NCBI GenBank assembly: GCA_050486285.1
Contig: JBJHCZ010000008.1
Location: 78,800 to 142,799 of the forward strand
DNA length: 64,000 bases
DNA from: JAITWN01 sp050486285
GTDB taxonomy: Bacteria > Pseudomonadota > Gammaproteobacteria > SZUA-140
Reading direction: 5' to 3'
Part shown: in pieces, positions 23,298-32,475 of the stretch
Layout: the number at the start of each line of letters is the position of its first letter
Position numbering within the stretch: position 1 is the first letter of the stretch
Program-made: the position numbers and the translations under genes
The notes under the pieces: generated by a model
Seen by the model: only the letters and a program-made list of their open reading frames with translations
Told to the model about the DNA's origin: nothing
The model's database searches: none

Positions 23298-24323
23298 TTA
23301 TCCGCTCGCGGCGGCGCGGCGCTGCTGGGTGTCCTCGCGGGCGTCGACGCCGAGGTCGCGCAGCATCTGCAGGTCGTCCTCGACGCGGCGACCCTTCGTC
23401 GTCAGGTAGTCGCCGATCATGATGCCGGAGGCGCCGGCCATGAAGATCATCGCCTGCAGGTCGCGCAGGAACTGGCGTCCGCCGGCAATGCGGATCTCGG
23501 CGCGAGGCAGCATATAGCGGAACACTGCGATGTTCCTGAGGATCTCGCGCGGCTGCATCGGCGCGCGCTCGCCGAACGGCGTGCCGGCCTGCGGCGACAG
23601 GAAGTTCAGCGGCACCGACTCGACGCCGAGGCGGCGCAGCATCGCCGCCAGCTCGATGCGCTGGTCGGGCGATTCACCCATGCCGAGGATGCCGCCCGAG
23701 CACACGCGCAGTCCGGCCTCGACCGCGTGGCGGATCGTGTCGATGTTCTCCTGGTATGTATGCGTCGTGCAGACCTTGTCGAAATAGCTCTCGGCGGTCT
23801 CGAGGTTGTGGTGGTAGTTCTCGAGGCCCATCGCCTTCAGCTCCTGCGCGGTTGCCCCGTCGAGCACGCCGAGGCTCGCGCAGCGGCCGATGTCGCTGTG
23901 CGCGCGCATCGCGCCGAAGTATTCGGCGAGTTGCGCACGCTCCTTGTTCGAGCGCACGCCCCAGCCCTTCGAGACGACGCCAAAGTCGCTCGCGCCCCAT
24001 TCGCGCGCGCGTTGCGCCTGCGCGGTCAGTTGTTCGGCCGGGATGTAGTCGTATTTCGGCGCCGCGGTCCTGAAGTGGCCGCTCTGGGCGCAGAACGAGC
24101 AGTTCTCCGAGCAGTTGCCGGAGCGCACGTTGCTGATGGCGCAGATCTCGACCTCCTCGCCGCGGAAGCGGCGACGGATGCGGTCGGCGCCGGCCATCAG
24201 CCAGGACAGGTAGGCATCGTCGAGGCGGATCAGCCAGCGGCCCTCTTCCTCGCTGATCTCGCCGCCGTCGAGGACGCGCGCGGTCAGTGCGTCGATGCTG
24301 CGGTAGGTGTCGTCATTCATCAT
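23298..24323 (-). CDS. bioB: Biotin synthase
   Basis: BioB is a radical-SAM enzyme that inserts sulfur into dethiobiotin. The 341-residue protein has the CxxxCxxC cluster motif at Cys71, Cys75 and Cys78 (CSENCSFC), the YHHNLETAESYF segment and the conserved Arg/Cys sites of the [2Fe-2S] sulfur donor (IRIAGGRQ region). It is the first gene of bioBFHCD and stands divergent from comF, an arrangement also seen in Pseudomonas. Confidence 0.97.
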   Translation of the reverse strand: MMNDDTYRSIDALTARVLDGGEISEEEGRWLIRLDDAYLSWLMAGADRIRRRFRGEEVEICAISNVRSGNCSENCSFCAQSGHFRTAAPKYDYIPAEQLTAQAQRAREWGASDFGVVSKGWGVRSNKERAQLAEYFGAMRAHSDIGRCASLGVLDGATAQELKAMGLENYHHNLETAESYFDKVCTTHTYQENIDTIRHAVEAGLRVCSGGILGMGESPDQRIELAAMLRRLGVESVPLNFLSPQAGTPFGERAPMQPREILRNIAVFRYMLPRAEIRIAGGRQFLRDLQAMIFMAGASGIMIGDYLTTKGRRVEDDLQMLRDLGVDAREDTQQRRAAASG

Positions 24324-24442
24324 CTGTCTCCGGAGGGGGCTATCGGACTGAAACCGGTGTCGCAGGCGCAGCCGGGGTGGCAGGCTGGTCGGGGGACGTC
24401 CCCGGCAACCATGCGAACCCGACCCGCCGACGCCAAGCCGCC

Positions 24443-24496
24443 ACTATGCGAATGCCGATACCCGGTGTCAACTTGTGGATAATTCAATAGTCAACA
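24443..24496 (-). promoter_or_regulatory. Putative bioB promoter with weak BirA-operator-like repeat
   Basis: On the minus strand TTGACA (24466-24471) and CATAGT (24443-24448) are spaced by 17 bp, a reasonable sigma-70 promoter for bioB. TGTCAACT (24466-24473) and AGTCAACA (24489-24496), 15 bp apart, resemble in spacing the BirA operator TGTAAACC-N15-GGTTTACA but agree at only 6 and 5 of 8 positions. The operator call is weak. Confidence 0.35.
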
Positions 24497-25203
24497 AATG
24501 GATAGAAAACGTCCAGTCCTGGTGGTTGCCGCCGGTCTGCGTGCTGTGTGGCGCCCGCGGCGAGACCGGCGGTCTGTGTGCCGGCTGCCGTCATGGGCTG
24601 CCCTGGCAGTCGAATGCCTGTCGCCGCTGCGCGCTGCCGCTCGCAAGCGGCGAGGTCTGCGGGCGTTGCCTCGCGAGGCCTCCCCCGCGTGACGAGGCCC
24701 TCGCGGTTTTCGATTACGGGCCGCCGGTCGATGCGCTGATTCGCCGGGTAAAATTCAACAGCGACCTGGCCTGCACCCGCGTGCTCGGTTTGCTGATGGT
24801 CGAGGGGGTGCTGCGGCGATGCCCGGGCGCCCCTGCCGACGCATGGCCGGATCGCATCGTCCCGGTTCCGCTGCATCGCCGCCGTCTGGCGACGCGCGGC
24901 TACAACCAGGCCGTGGAACTCGCGCGCCCGCTCGCGCGTCACCTCAATCTGCCGCTCGAGATCGAGGCCTGCCTGCGCTTGCGGGAGACCGCGGAACAGT
25001 CCGGGCTCGATGCCGCCGCGCGCGCCGCGAACCTGCGCGATGCCTTCTTTGCCCGTAGCGTCATCGACGGCGACATTGCAATCGTCGATGACGTGATGAC
25101 GACCGGACATACCGTCGATGCGCTTGCGCGCGTGCTGCGGCAAGCCGGCGCCGCGCGGGTTCGGGTCTGGGTCTGCGCGCGCGCCTTGCCGCCGGCGCCG
25201 TAA
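24475..25203 (+). CDS. ComF-family phosphoribosyltransferase-like protein
   Basis: ComF-family proteins combine an N-terminal zinc ribbon with a phosphoribosyltransferase domain; in naturally competent species they are needed for DNA uptake. Here two CxxC pairs are present (CVLCGARGETGGLCAGC and CRRCALPLASGEVCGRC), then a type I PRTase domain with the PRPP motif IAIVDDVMTTGHT. The start is GTG at 24475; the next plausible start (TTG, near 24526) would lose the conserved region before the first Cys pair. It is divergent from bioB. Confidence 0.92.
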   Translation: MDNSIVNKWIENVQSWWLPPVCVLCGARGETGGLCAGCRHGLPWQSNACRRCALPLASGEVCGRCLARPPPRDEALAVFDYGPPVDALIRRVKFNSDLACTRVLGLLMVEGVLRRCPGAPADAWPDRIVPVPLHRRRLATRGYNQAVELARPLARHLNLPLEIEACLRLRETAEQSGLDAAARAANLRDAFFARSVIDGDIAIVDDVMTTGHTVDALARVLRQAGAARVRVWVCARALPPAP

Positions 25204-25268
25204 AGGGCGGCGTTGGGTTTGGCGCCGGGGCTGTGCTAATCTGCGCTTTTCATTGGGCGGGCTGACGA

Positions 25269-25868
25269 ATGATCAGGACATTGACGATAGCGCTGGCGCT
25301 GTGTCTCGGCCTTGCCGGCTACAGCGGCGTCGCATCCGCACACGCGGTCGATATCAATCTGAACGACGATGCGGCCCAGTTCCGCTATCTCGCCTACGAC
25401 GGCCGCGCCGGTGGTTTCGGCAAGCGCGAGATGGATATCGGCGTGCTGTTCACGACCGATGACGACTATCTCGGCATGTTCGGCGCGCAGGTCATCGCCG
25501 AGGCCGGCGCGCGTTCTCCCGGCCTCGAGGCCGGCATCGGCTTCAAGGTGTTCGGCGCGCGCACCGAGCGCGCCAACGTCTCGGCGAATCTCTTTTCGCT
25601 CGCGATCGGCGGGCAGTTGCGCATGACGCTGCCGCCGCATCGCCGCGTGCTGCTCGGGGTCGAAGGACATTATTCGCCGAAGGTCGTCACCTTCGGCGAC
25701 GCCGACGGTTTCAGCTACGTCGCGGCTTCGGTCGGCTACGAGATCCTGCCGCGCGCGAGCGTATACCTCGGCTATCGCGATGTACGCGCGAAGCTCGACC
25801 GCGGCAACTTCCGCGGCACGCGCAAGATCGAGAACGGCGGCCACATCGGGGTGAAATTCGAGTTCTGA
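25269..25868 (+). CDS. YfaZ-family outer-membrane beta-barrel protein
   Basis: The 199-residue precursor has a signal peptide (residues 1-24, ending GVASAHA). Alternating hydrophobic strands follow, with the YfaZ pattern: AVDINLNDDAAQF, MDIGVLFTTDDDYLG, and a C-terminal strand ending in phenylalanine (GVKFEF), the usual signal for insertion by the BAM machinery. YfaZ proteins are predicted small barrels of unknown role. No operon partner is evident; the next small ORF starts 7 bp downstream. Confidence 0.88.
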   Translation: MIRTLTIALALCLGLAGYSGVASAHAVDINLNDDAAQFRYLAYDGRAGGFGKREMDIGVLFTTDDDYLGMFGAQVIAEAGARSPGLEAGIGFKVFGARTERANVSANLFSLAIGGQLRMTLPPHRRVLLGVEGHYSPKVVTFGDADGFSYVAASVGYEILPRASVYLGYRDVRAKLDRGNFRGTRKIENGGHIGVKFEF

Positions 25869-25875
25869 TATCGGC

Positions 25876-26199
25876 ATGAACATCGGCGCAAGCCAGGCCC
25901 TGTCCGGCGGTCCCTTCCTGTCGCGTCCCGCTCGCCAGGCCGCCGTTGCCGCCGATGTCGAGTCTGGTCGTTCCCGTCCGCCGGTCGAGCGCGTCGTCGA
26001 AGGCGAGGTGCTGGGGCGACGTCGTCATGGGTCCGGCGTCAATGCCGGGGAGTTGTCGGCCCGCCTGCGGATACAGGCGCAGGCCGTAACGGGACCGCAA
26101 TCGCAGACAGGCGCCTCCGCGGCGCTTGCGGCCTATGTCGGCGTGGCCGCCGGGACGGGCGCCGGGCGGCCGGTGTCGCGGGTCGATCTCTACGCCTGA
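25876..26199 (+). CDS. Small unknown protein
   Basis: A 107-residue product with no signal peptide or membrane segment. It is rich in Ala, Gly and Arg, with a central VERVVEGEVLGRR and a C-terminal VDLYA. Codon choice is like that of neighbouring genes and the start lies 7 bp after the YfaZ stop, which favours a real gene in the same transcript. I do not recognise its family. Confidence 0.6.
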   Translation: MNIGASQALSGGPFLSRPARQAAVAADVESGRSRPPVERVVEGEVLGRRRHGSGVNAGELSARLRIQAQAVTGPQSQTGASAALAAYVGVAAGTGAGRPVSRVDLYA

Positions 26200-26218
26200 G
26201 CGTCTCGACGGAGACTGA

Positions 26219-26983
26219 CTAGATCGCGCAGCAGCCGAGCCGGAACGGGATGTCGCCGCTTGCCTGGACCGGGCGATCGTAACCGCGCATCTCCATCATC
26301 CTGACCGTGAAGCGATGTTTGCCGCCGCTGATCTCGGCGAAGCAGGGGATGTCGCCGGCGAGCGTCACGCGAATCAGCTGGAACGGCAGCGCGCTGTCCA
26401 GCGACTGCTGGTAGAAGCCGCCCGCCGCAAGCTCGCGGCTGTTGGCCGCGCTCTCGCGAATCAGCCGCAGCGCGACGGCGATCGCAGCGCGAAAATTCTC
26501 GAATGCCGCCAGCCATGCACGGATCTCGCCGCTGCGTTCCTCGCCGGGCTTCTGCAGCCAGTAGTGATAGGCCGGCAGATCGAAATCGCAGGTGCCGCCC
26601 GGGATCGAACTGCGCTGGCGGATCGCGGTCAGGAACTCGTTGCCCTTCAGCTCCTGCCCGACCTGTCCCTGCGACAGGTGCAGGCGGTCGGACAGCAGGT
26701 CGATCTCGTCCATGATCTCGCCCAGCTTGCCGCGGTCGACCTCCGGATTGGTCTCGAGTTTGGTCAGCGTCGCCGCGAGGCGTTCGAGTTCCTTGATGAC
26801 CTCGGTCTTGAGATCGGTGCGGCTGAACACGTTCATGATTTCGCACAGGTTGGCGATCGCGGTGCGGCTGTCCCATTCGAGATCGTCGCCGAGACTGTGA
26901 TCGATCTGCCGGAACAGGAATTCGAGGCGCAGGAAAGTACGGATGCGTTCGTTCAGCGGTTGTTCGTAGGTAATGGCGTGCAT
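26219..26983 (-). CDS. zapD: Cell-division protein that bundles FtsZ
   Basis: ZapD (YacF) crosslinks FtsZ filaments at midcell. The 254-residue protein starts MHAITYEQPLNERIRTFLRL, the highly conserved N-terminus, followed by the alpha-helical part (FLFRQIDHSLG, then IMNVFSRTDLKTEVIKELER) and the beta-rich C-terminal part. The frame is open upstream to 27232, but this ATG (complement of 26981-26983) is where family similarity begins. It follows coaE on the same strand; the usual downstream yacG gene is not visible between them or after it. Confidence 0.95.
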   Translation of the reverse strand: MHAITYEQPLNERIRTFLRLEFLFRQIDHSLGDDLEWDSRTAIANLCEIMNVFSRTDLKTEVIKELERLAATLTKLETNPEVDRGKLGEIMDEIDLLSDRLHLSQGQVGQELKGNEFLTAIRQRSSIPGGTCDFDLPAYHYWLQKPGEERSGEIRAWLAAFENFRAAIAVALRLIRESAANSRELAAGGFYQQSLDSALPFQLIRVTLAGDIPCFAEISGGKHRFTVRMMEMRGYDRPVQASGDIPFRLGCCAI

Positions 26984-27140
26984 CGACGGGTGTCGCAGGT
27001 GTCCGGGGCCGGCTGTGATGTTGTACAGGACGACGCGGGTCGTCCTTTGTCCGGCCCATTGTCCATAACGGCGGCGCTTATGGCAAATGGACCGCGGCGG
27101 CGGCAGGTCCGGCGGGAGGAATCGGGGCTGGCGGCGACCC

Positions 27141-27755
27141 TCAGCCGGGGCCGTCGTGCGCCGGCGACAAGGCGAGATAATGCCGATGCAGGACCTCGAC
27201 CCGGGATTCGAGGGTGTCGAGCCCGCCGTCATTGACGATGACGTCGTCGGCAGCCGCGAGGCGCTGCGCGCGCGTCGCCTGTGCCGCGATCATCGCGTCG
27301 ACCTCGGCGTCGGTCCAGCCGCTGCGGGCCCGCAGGCGGCTGCGTTGCAGCGCCTCCGGGCAGTCGATGACGAGGATGCGCTGGATCGGATAGTGTTCGC
27401 GACCGGATTCGATCAGCAGCGGGATGACCAGCAGGCAATATGGCGCTTCGAGTCCGGTGAGGCGGCGGCGGATTTCCGCGCGGATGCGCGGGTGGAGGAT
27501 CGCTTCGAGCCGGAGGCGCTGCTCGGGGTCGTCGAGTATGCGCCGGCGAAGCCCCTCCCGGTCGAGCGCGCCGCGGGGATCGAGGATGTCTGCGCCGAAG
27601 GCCGTGACGATCTCGGCCAGCGCCGGGCTGCCGGGTTCGACCAGCGCGCGGGCGACCTCGTCGGCGTCGATGACCGGCACGCCGAGTGCGGCGAAGCGCG
27701 CGGCGACCGTCGACTTGCCGCTGCCGGCGCCGCCGGTCAGGCCGATGACGAGCAT
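27141..27755 (-). CDS. coaE: Dephospho-CoA kinase
   Basis: CoaE adds the 3'-phosphate in the last step of coenzyme A synthesis. The 204-residue product begins MLVIGLTGGAGSGKST, containing Walker A; IDADEVARALVEPG and HPRIRAEIRRRL match the family, and VIPLLIESG is the substrate-binding segment. The frame runs on upstream into the pilD end, but the ATG at 27755 fits homologues. pilD ends 38 bp before this start, giving the conserved pilBCD-coaE order. Confidence 0.96.
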   Translation of the reverse strand: MLVIGLTGGAGSGKSTVAARFAALGVPVIDADEVARALVEPGSPALAEIVTAFGADILDPRGALDREGLRRRILDDPEQRLRLEAILHPRIRAEIRRRLTGLEAPYCLLVIPLLIESGREHYPIQRILVIDCPEALQRSRLRARSGWTDAEVDAMIAAQATRAQRLAAADDVIVNDGGLDTLESRVEVLHRHYLALSPAHDGPG

Positions 27756-27793
27756 GGGAGGGACACGGCGATCATTCCGGCATGATACGCCGG

Positions 27794-28666
27794 CTATTGC
27801 ACGCCCATCCACCACCAGTAGCTGTCGATGAGGTCGCGACCCCACAGCAGCGTGATCCAGCCGGCGATCGCGAGATAGGGTCCGAACGGGATCGGGAGAT
27901 TGCGGTCGCGGCCGCGCATGACGATCAGCGTGATGCCGATTGCCGCGCCGACCAGCGACGAGATCAGCACGACCGGCAGCAGGTACTGCCAGCCGAGCCA
28001 GGCGCCGAACAGCGCCAGCAGCTTGAAGTCACCGTGGCCCATGCCTTCCTTGCCGGTCAGCAGCTTGAACAGCCAGTAGATCGACCACAGGCTGAGATAG
28101 CCGGCGGCCGCGCCGATGACCGCCGAGCCGATGTCGGTGAACATCCCCGCCAGGTTCAGCAGCAGGCCGAGCCACAGGAACGGCAGCGTGATGCTGTCGG
28201 GCAGCAACTGGTGATCGTAGTCGATGACGCTGAGCGCGATCAGCGCCCAGCTCAGCATGATCACCGCCAGCGCCTCCGGCGTCGCGCCGAGCTGCCAGGC
28301 GACGATCATCGTGATCAGCGCGGTCGTGGCCTCGACCAGCGGATAACGCGCGGAGATTGGCGTCCCGCACCCGGAACAGCGCCCGCGCAACAGCAGCCAG
28401 CTCAGTACCGGGATATTCTCGAGCGCGGTGATCCGGTGGCCGCAGGACGGACAGCGCGAGCGCGGCGTGACGAGATTGAAGCGTTCGGGTTCGGCGCCCT
28501 TCGCGGCCGCCGCGTCATCCTCGGAGTGCGCGCGCCATTCGCGCTCCATCATGACCGGCAGGCGCAGGATCACGACATTGAGGAAGCTGCCGACCAGCAG
28601 GCCGAACAGGCCGGCGATCGCAATGAACAGCGCCGGCGAGTCTTCCAGGAGATAAATGACGTCCAT
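27794..28666 (-). CDS. pilD: Type IV prepilin peptidase/N-methyltransferase
   Basis: PilD cleaves the leader of prepilins and methylates the new N-terminal phenylalanine, in the inner membrane. The 290-residue protein has about eight membrane helices, the cytoplasmic zinc motif with two CxxC pairs (CPSCGH and CSGCGT), and the two catalytic aspartates in DYDHQLLPD and GMGHGDFK. It should process PilA (31.9 kb) and the pilin-like protein at the window's right edge. A GGGGTC hairpin separates it from pilC. Confidence 0.97.
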   Translation of the reverse strand: MDVIYLLEDSPALFIAIAGLFGLLVGSFLNVVILRLPVMMEREWRAHSEDDAAAAKGAEPERFNLVTPRSRCPSCGHRITALENIPVLSWLLLRGRCSGCGTPISARYPLVEATTALITMIVAWQLGATPEALAVIMLSWALIALSVIDYDHQLLPDSITLPFLWLGLLLNLAGMFTDIGSAVIGAAAGYLSLWSIYWLFKLLTGKEGMGHGDFKLLALFGAWLGWQYLLPVVLISSLVGAAIGITLIVMRGRDRNLPIPFGPYLAIAGWITLLWGRDLIDSYWWWMGVQ

Positions 28667-28677
28667 GTAGCGGATAC

Positions 28678-28710
28678 GGGGTCAGAGTAGACTGCGTCTA
28701 CTCTGACCCC
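28678..28710. repeat. Perfect 15-bp-stem hairpin of the GGGGTCAGAGT family between pilC and pilD
   Basis: GGGGTCAGAGTAGAC (28678-28692), a 3-nt loop and GTCTACTCTGACCCC (28696-28710) form a perfect stem. A further GGGGTCAACG unit, like the tandem units in the ggt tail, lies at about 28721-28730. There is no T-tract, so the role as terminator is doubtful. Confidence 0.85.
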
Positions 28711-28747
28711 GTCAGGAGGTGGGGGTCAACGGGTTTGTGCATCGAGG

Positions 28748-29968
28748 TCAGACGACCTCGCCCATCTTGAAGATCGGCAGGTACATCGCGATGACGAGAC
28801 CGCCGATGACGACGCCGAGGAAGGCCATGATGATCGGTTCGAGCAGGCTGCTCAGGCCGTCGACCGCGTCGTCGACCTCCTGCTCGTAGAAGTCTGCGAC
28901 CTTGGCCAGCATCGAGTCGATCGAGCCGGCCTCTTCGCCGATCGCGACCATCTGCACGACCATGTTCGGAAACAGCTCGGTCGCCTTCATGCTCTGGTTC
29001 AGCGGCGAGCCGGTTGCGATATCGTCGCGGACGCGCAGGATCGCCTCGCCGTAGACGATGTTGCCGGCCGCGCCGGAGACCGTGCCCATCGCCTCGACCA
29101 GCGGCACGCCGGCCGCGAACATCGTCGACAGTGTGCGCGCGAAGCGCGCGATCGCGGCCTTGTGCATCAGGTCGCCGAACACCGGCAACTTGAGTACCAG
29201 TCGATCGAGTATGTGGCGGAATTTCCGCGATCGCTTTTTGGTATAGGTGAATGCGTAGATGGCGCCGCCGATGCCGCCGAAGATCGCCCACCACCAGTCC
29301 TGGAACAGCTGCGACAGCCAGACCACGAACAGCGTCATCGCCGGCAGGTCGGCGCCGAAGCCGGCGAACATCTCCTGGAACTGCGGGATCACGAACAGCA
29401 GCAGGATCGTGGTGACGATGAAGGCGACGACGATGACCGCGATCGGATAGAACATCGCCTTCTTGATCTTGCTCTTGAGGGCCTCGGTCTTTTCCTTGTA
29501 GGTCGCGATCTTGTCGAGCAGGGTGTCGAGGATACCGGCCTGCTCGCCGGCGTTGACGAGGTTGCAGTAGAGGTCGTCGAAGTATAGCGGGTGCCTGCCC
29601 AGCGCCTCGGCAAGCGGACTGCCACCCTCGATGTCGGCCTTGATCGTCAGGATCAGTTCCGACATCGCGGGGTTTTCGTGGCCGCGGCCGATGATCTCGA
29701 AGGACTGCACCAGCGGCACGCCGGAGGCCATCATCGTCGCCATCTGCCGGCTCAGCACCGAGATGTCGCCGGCAGTGATCTTCTTCTTCCTGGTCGCGCC
29801 GAACAGCGACTTCGCCTTCTTTCTGACTTTGGTCGGATTGATGCCCTGACGGCGCAGTTCGGCCTTGGCCAGCGCGAGGCTGGAGCTGCGCGTCTCGCCC
29901 TTGACCTTCGCGCCGCGCTTGTCGGTGCCTTCCCAGATGAACAACGGCTTTTGCTGAACCTTTTCCAT
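28748..29968 (-). CDS. pilC: Type IV pilus inner-membrane platform protein
   Basis: PilC is the inner-membrane core protein on which the PilB and PilT motors act. The 406-residue protein has two GspF domains (about 70-195 and 275-395), each with the pattern SRQMATMMASGVPLVQSFE or ARTLSTMFAAGVPLVEAMG, and three membrane helices. It starts 6 bp after the pilB stop; pilBCD are clearly co-transcribed apart from the hairpin before pilD. Confidence 0.97.
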   Translation of the reverse strand: MEKVQQKPLFIWEGTDKRGAKVKGETRSSSLALAKAELRRQGINPTKVRKKAKSLFGATRKKKITAGDISVLSRQMATMMASGVPLVQSFEIIGRGHENPAMSELILTIKADIEGGSPLAEALGRHPLYFDDLYCNLVNAGEQAGILDTLLDKIATYKEKTEALKSKIKKAMFYPIAVIVVAFIVTTILLLFVIPQFQEMFAGFGADLPAMTLFVVWLSQLFQDWWWAIFGGIGGAIYAFTYTKKRSRKFRHILDRLVLKLPVFGDLMHKAAIARFARTLSTMFAAGVPLVEAMGTVSGAAGNIVYGEAILRVRDDIATGSPLNQSMKATELFPNMVVQMVAIGEEAGSIDSMLAKVADFYEQEVDDAVDGLSSLLEPIIMAFLGVVIGGLVIAMYLPIFKMGEVV

Positions 29969-29974
29969 CAGTGT

Positions 29975-31702
29975 TTACTCCGTGATCACGCGGTGAAGTT
30001 CCTCGAGGCTGAGGATGCCAGCCTTGACCTTCTTCAGACCCGACTGGTGCAGGTCCGGGACGCCTTCCTTCTTCGCCTGGTCGGCGAGATCGATCGAGTT
30101 GCCGCCGGACATGATGATGCGGCCCATGGCTTCCGAGATCGGCATGACCTGATAGATGCCGACGCGGCCCTTGTAGCCGTCGTTGCACTTGTCGCAGCCG
30201 GCGGCCTTGTAGATCGTGAGATCGGCGATCTCATGCTCGGCGAAGCCTTCCTGCAGCAGCGCCTCCTTCGGCAGATCGACCGGCTGCTTGCAGTGCTGGC
30301 ACAGGCGGCGGCCGAGGCGCTGGGCGATGACCAGCGACACCGCCGACGCGATATTGAACGGCTCGATGCCCATGTTGACCATGCGGGTCAGGGTCTTCGG
30401 CGCGTCGTTGGTATGCAGCGTCGACAGCACGAGGTGGCCGGTCTGCGCGGCCTTGATCGCGATGTCGCCGGTCTCCTTGTCGCGAATCTCACCGACCATG
30501 ATGACGTCCGGGTCCTGGCGCAGGAAGGCCTTCAGCGCGCTGGCGAAGGTCAGCCCGGCCTTCGGGTTCACGTTGACCTGGTTGACGCCGGGCAGATTGA
30601 TCTCCGCCGGGTCCTCCGCGGTCGAGATGTTGCGATCCTCGGTGTTGAGGATGTTCAGGCCGGTATACAGCGATACGGTCTTGCCGCTGCCGGTCGGACC
30701 GGTGACGAGGATCATGCCGTAGGGCTTGGCCAGCGCCTCCATGTACAGCTGCTTCTGTTCTGCCTCGTAGCCTAGCGCGTCGATACCGAGCTTGGCACTG
30801 CTCGGATCGAGAATACGCATTACGATCTTTTCCCCGAACAGCGTAGGACAGGTGCTGACGCGGAAGTCGATCGCGCGGTTCTTCGAGATCTTCATCTTCA
30901 TGCGCCCGTCCTGCGGGACGCGGCGCTCGGAGATGTCGAGCTGGGACATGACCTTGATGCGCGCGGCGATACGCGCGGACAGCGCGGTCGGCGGCGAGGC
31001 GACCTCCTTGAGGATGCCGTCCATGCGGAAGCGCACCCGGTAGACCTTTTCATAGGGCTCGAAGTGCAGGTCGGAGGCGCCCTTGTTGATTGCGTCGAGC
31101 ATGACCTTGTTGACGAAGCGCACGATCGGGGTCTCATCGACCTCGAGATCGCCGCTGTCGGCATTGCCGTCCTCATCCTCGCCGGCGGAGATATCGAGCC
31201 CGTCGAGGTCGTCGTCCTGCAGGCCCTGCATCGTCGTGTCGTTGGCCTCGAGGAAATGCGCGATGACCCGGCCGAGCTTGTCTTCCTCGACGAGGATCGC
31301 CTCGGTGTTGGCGCCGACGTGGAACTTGAATTCATCCAGCGCCTGGACGTTGGTCGGGTCCGAGATGCCGACGAACAGGCGGCTGCCGCGGCGGAACAGC
31401 GGCAGCGCGTTGTGCTTGCGGATCAGTTTCTGGTCGACCTGCTTGAAGGCGCAGACGTCGAGGTCCATCGCATCGAGGTCGAACAGCGGGACGCCGAATT
31501 CGCGCGACGCGGTGGTCGCGATCGTACGGCTGTCGAGCAGGTCCTTGTCGATGAGATAGCGGACCAGCGGGACCTTCTGCTTCACGGCCTGCTCGCAGGC
31601 GGCGGCGGCCTTGTCGGCCTCGATCAGGTTCTCGAGCACGAGCCGGCGGGCAAGGCCGTTCAGCGCGGCCGAGGGGGACGGGTTGGTCGCCGGCATGTTC
31701 AT
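29975..31702 (-). CDS. pilB: Type IV pilus assembly ATPase
   Basis: PilB is the hexameric cytoplasmic motor for pilus extension. The 575-residue protein has the N-terminal GspE/MshEN domain (about 1-150), Walker A GPTGSGKTVSLY, the Asp box IRDKETGDIAIKAAQTGHL and a zinc site of two CxxC pairs (CQHC and CDKC). The length is typical. It lies downstream of pilA, separated by a terminator, and before pilC. Confidence 0.97.
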   Translation of the reverse strand: MNMPATNPSPSAALNGLARRLVLENLIEADKAAAACEQAVKQKVPLVRYLIDKDLLDSRTIATTASREFGVPLFDLDAMDLDVCAFKQVDQKLIRKHNALPLFRRGSRLFVGISDPTNVQALDEFKFHVGANTEAILVEEDKLGRVIAHFLEANDTTMQGLQDDDLDGLDISAGEDEDGNADSGDLEVDETPIVRFVNKVMLDAINKGASDLHFEPYEKVYRVRFRMDGILKEVASPPTALSARIAARIKVMSQLDISERRVPQDGRMKMKISKNRAIDFRVSTCPTLFGEKIVMRILDPSSAKLGIDALGYEAEQKQLYMEALAKPYGMILVTGPTGSGKTVSLYTGLNILNTEDRNISTAEDPAEINLPGVNQVNVNPKAGLTFASALKAFLRQDPDVIMVGEIRDKETGDIAIKAAQTGHLVLSTLHTNDAPKTLTRMVNMGIEPFNIASAVSLVIAQRLGRRLCQHCKQPVDLPKEALLQEGFAEHEIADLTIYKAAGCDKCNDGYKGRVGIYQVMPISEAMGRIIMSGGNSIDLADQAKKEGVPDLHQSGLKKVKAGILSLEELHRVITE

Positions 31703-31885
31703 CGGGCAAGCTTCTTTCGGTGGCGTGGACGGATACTGGGGGTATCGGCCACAGGTAGCGAGAAATTTAGTCAGGACAGAAGGTTGTGACCTGGTTCAAG
31801 TTGTTGCGATGTGAAGAAATCGAACTGGTCCGGCTGCGAGGAGTTCGGAGTGATTATCCGGAGAGACAAAACCTTGATTGAGGCT

Positions 31886-31918
31886 CAAAAATGAGAGGCC
31901 TCCATCTGGAGGCCTCTC
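31886..31918 (-). terminator. Rho-independent terminator of pilA
   Basis: GAGAGGCCTCC (31893-31903) and GGAGGCCTCTC (31908-31918) form a perfect 11-bp stem with a 4-nt loop. Read on the minus strand it runs into ATTTTTG. It lies 30 bp after the pilA stop and would insulate the abundant pilA message from pilBCD. Confidence 0.9.
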
Positions 31919-31947
31919 GGAGTTGGTGTTGCGTCGCTGCTCTGCTA

Positions 31948-32367
31948 TCAGCGGCAGTTCGCCGGAAGGAACTTCTGCTGCAGCGTGCCGGTGTTGCAGG
32001 TCCAGCTCACGCCAGTAGCAGCACCAGTGCCCACGAACACTACGGTTCCTGTTGCGCCACCACCCAGGTTCGTCGTGTCTACGGTATAGGTGATGGTTCC
32101 TGTGGTGGCAGTTCCGGCAAAGGCGATGTCGGATACATAGTTGCTTACAGCATCATCTGTGTTAACCGGGGCGCCATCAAACGTGTTCCGTGCCAGGAAG
32201 TGCTCGGAAGCCGTAGTTTTCGCTTCAGCCCCTAGGCCCATGATTTCCGAAACCTTCGCGCGAACCGTATAGTCCTGGTACGCCGGGATCGCCACCGCGG
32301 CCAGAATGCCGATGATCGCGACGACGATCATGAGTTCGATCAGGGTAAAACCTTTTTGAGTCTTCAT
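31948..32367 (-). CDS. pilA: Type IV major pilin
   Basis: A 139-residue prepilin with a short basic leader and the class IVa cleavage site MKTQKG/FTLIELMIVVAI, including Glu5 of the mature protein, then the N-terminal helix. A C-terminal disulfide loop (Cys in SWTCNTG to the last PANC) is present. GAGTGCTAA-like sites are absent here; instead a sigma-54 promoter lies about 110 bp upstream, fitting control by PilSR, encoded just beyond. TAAGGAGC serves as ribosome-binding site. A terminator follows the stop. Confidence 0.97.
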   Translation of the reverse strand: MKTQKGFTLIELMIVVAIIGILAAVAIPAYQDYTVRAKVSEIMGLGAEAKTTASEHFLARNTFDGAPVNTDDAVSNYVSDIAFAGTATTGTITYTVDTTNLGGGATGTVVFVGTGAATGVSWTCNTGTLQQKFLPANCR

Positions 32368-32475
32368 TGCTCGCTCCTTACAGGGATGGGTGATGTGTCT
32401 TCGATTCAGTTGCCGGTCAGGCTCTCTCCAGGGCCGCGCCCCGTAAGCCGAGCCGCCTGCCTTGGCCTGTATATC

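Noticed and set aside
22800..24482. 560-residue plus-strand frame over bioB and bioF
   Set aside because: Lies opposite two clear enzymes and shows no recognisable motif; GC-rich shadow frame.
24466..24496. BirA operator at bioB
   Set aside because: Half-sites agree with the consensus at only 6 and 5 of 8 positions; kept only as a weak note with the promoter.
26984..27140. yacG between coaE and zapD
   Set aside because: The gap is too short and no frame shows the four-Cys zinc motif of YacG.
28698..30188. 496-residue minus-strand frame overlapping pilC
   Set aside because: Same strand but other frame than pilC; Arg-rich translation without motifs, while pilC frame is strongly conserved.
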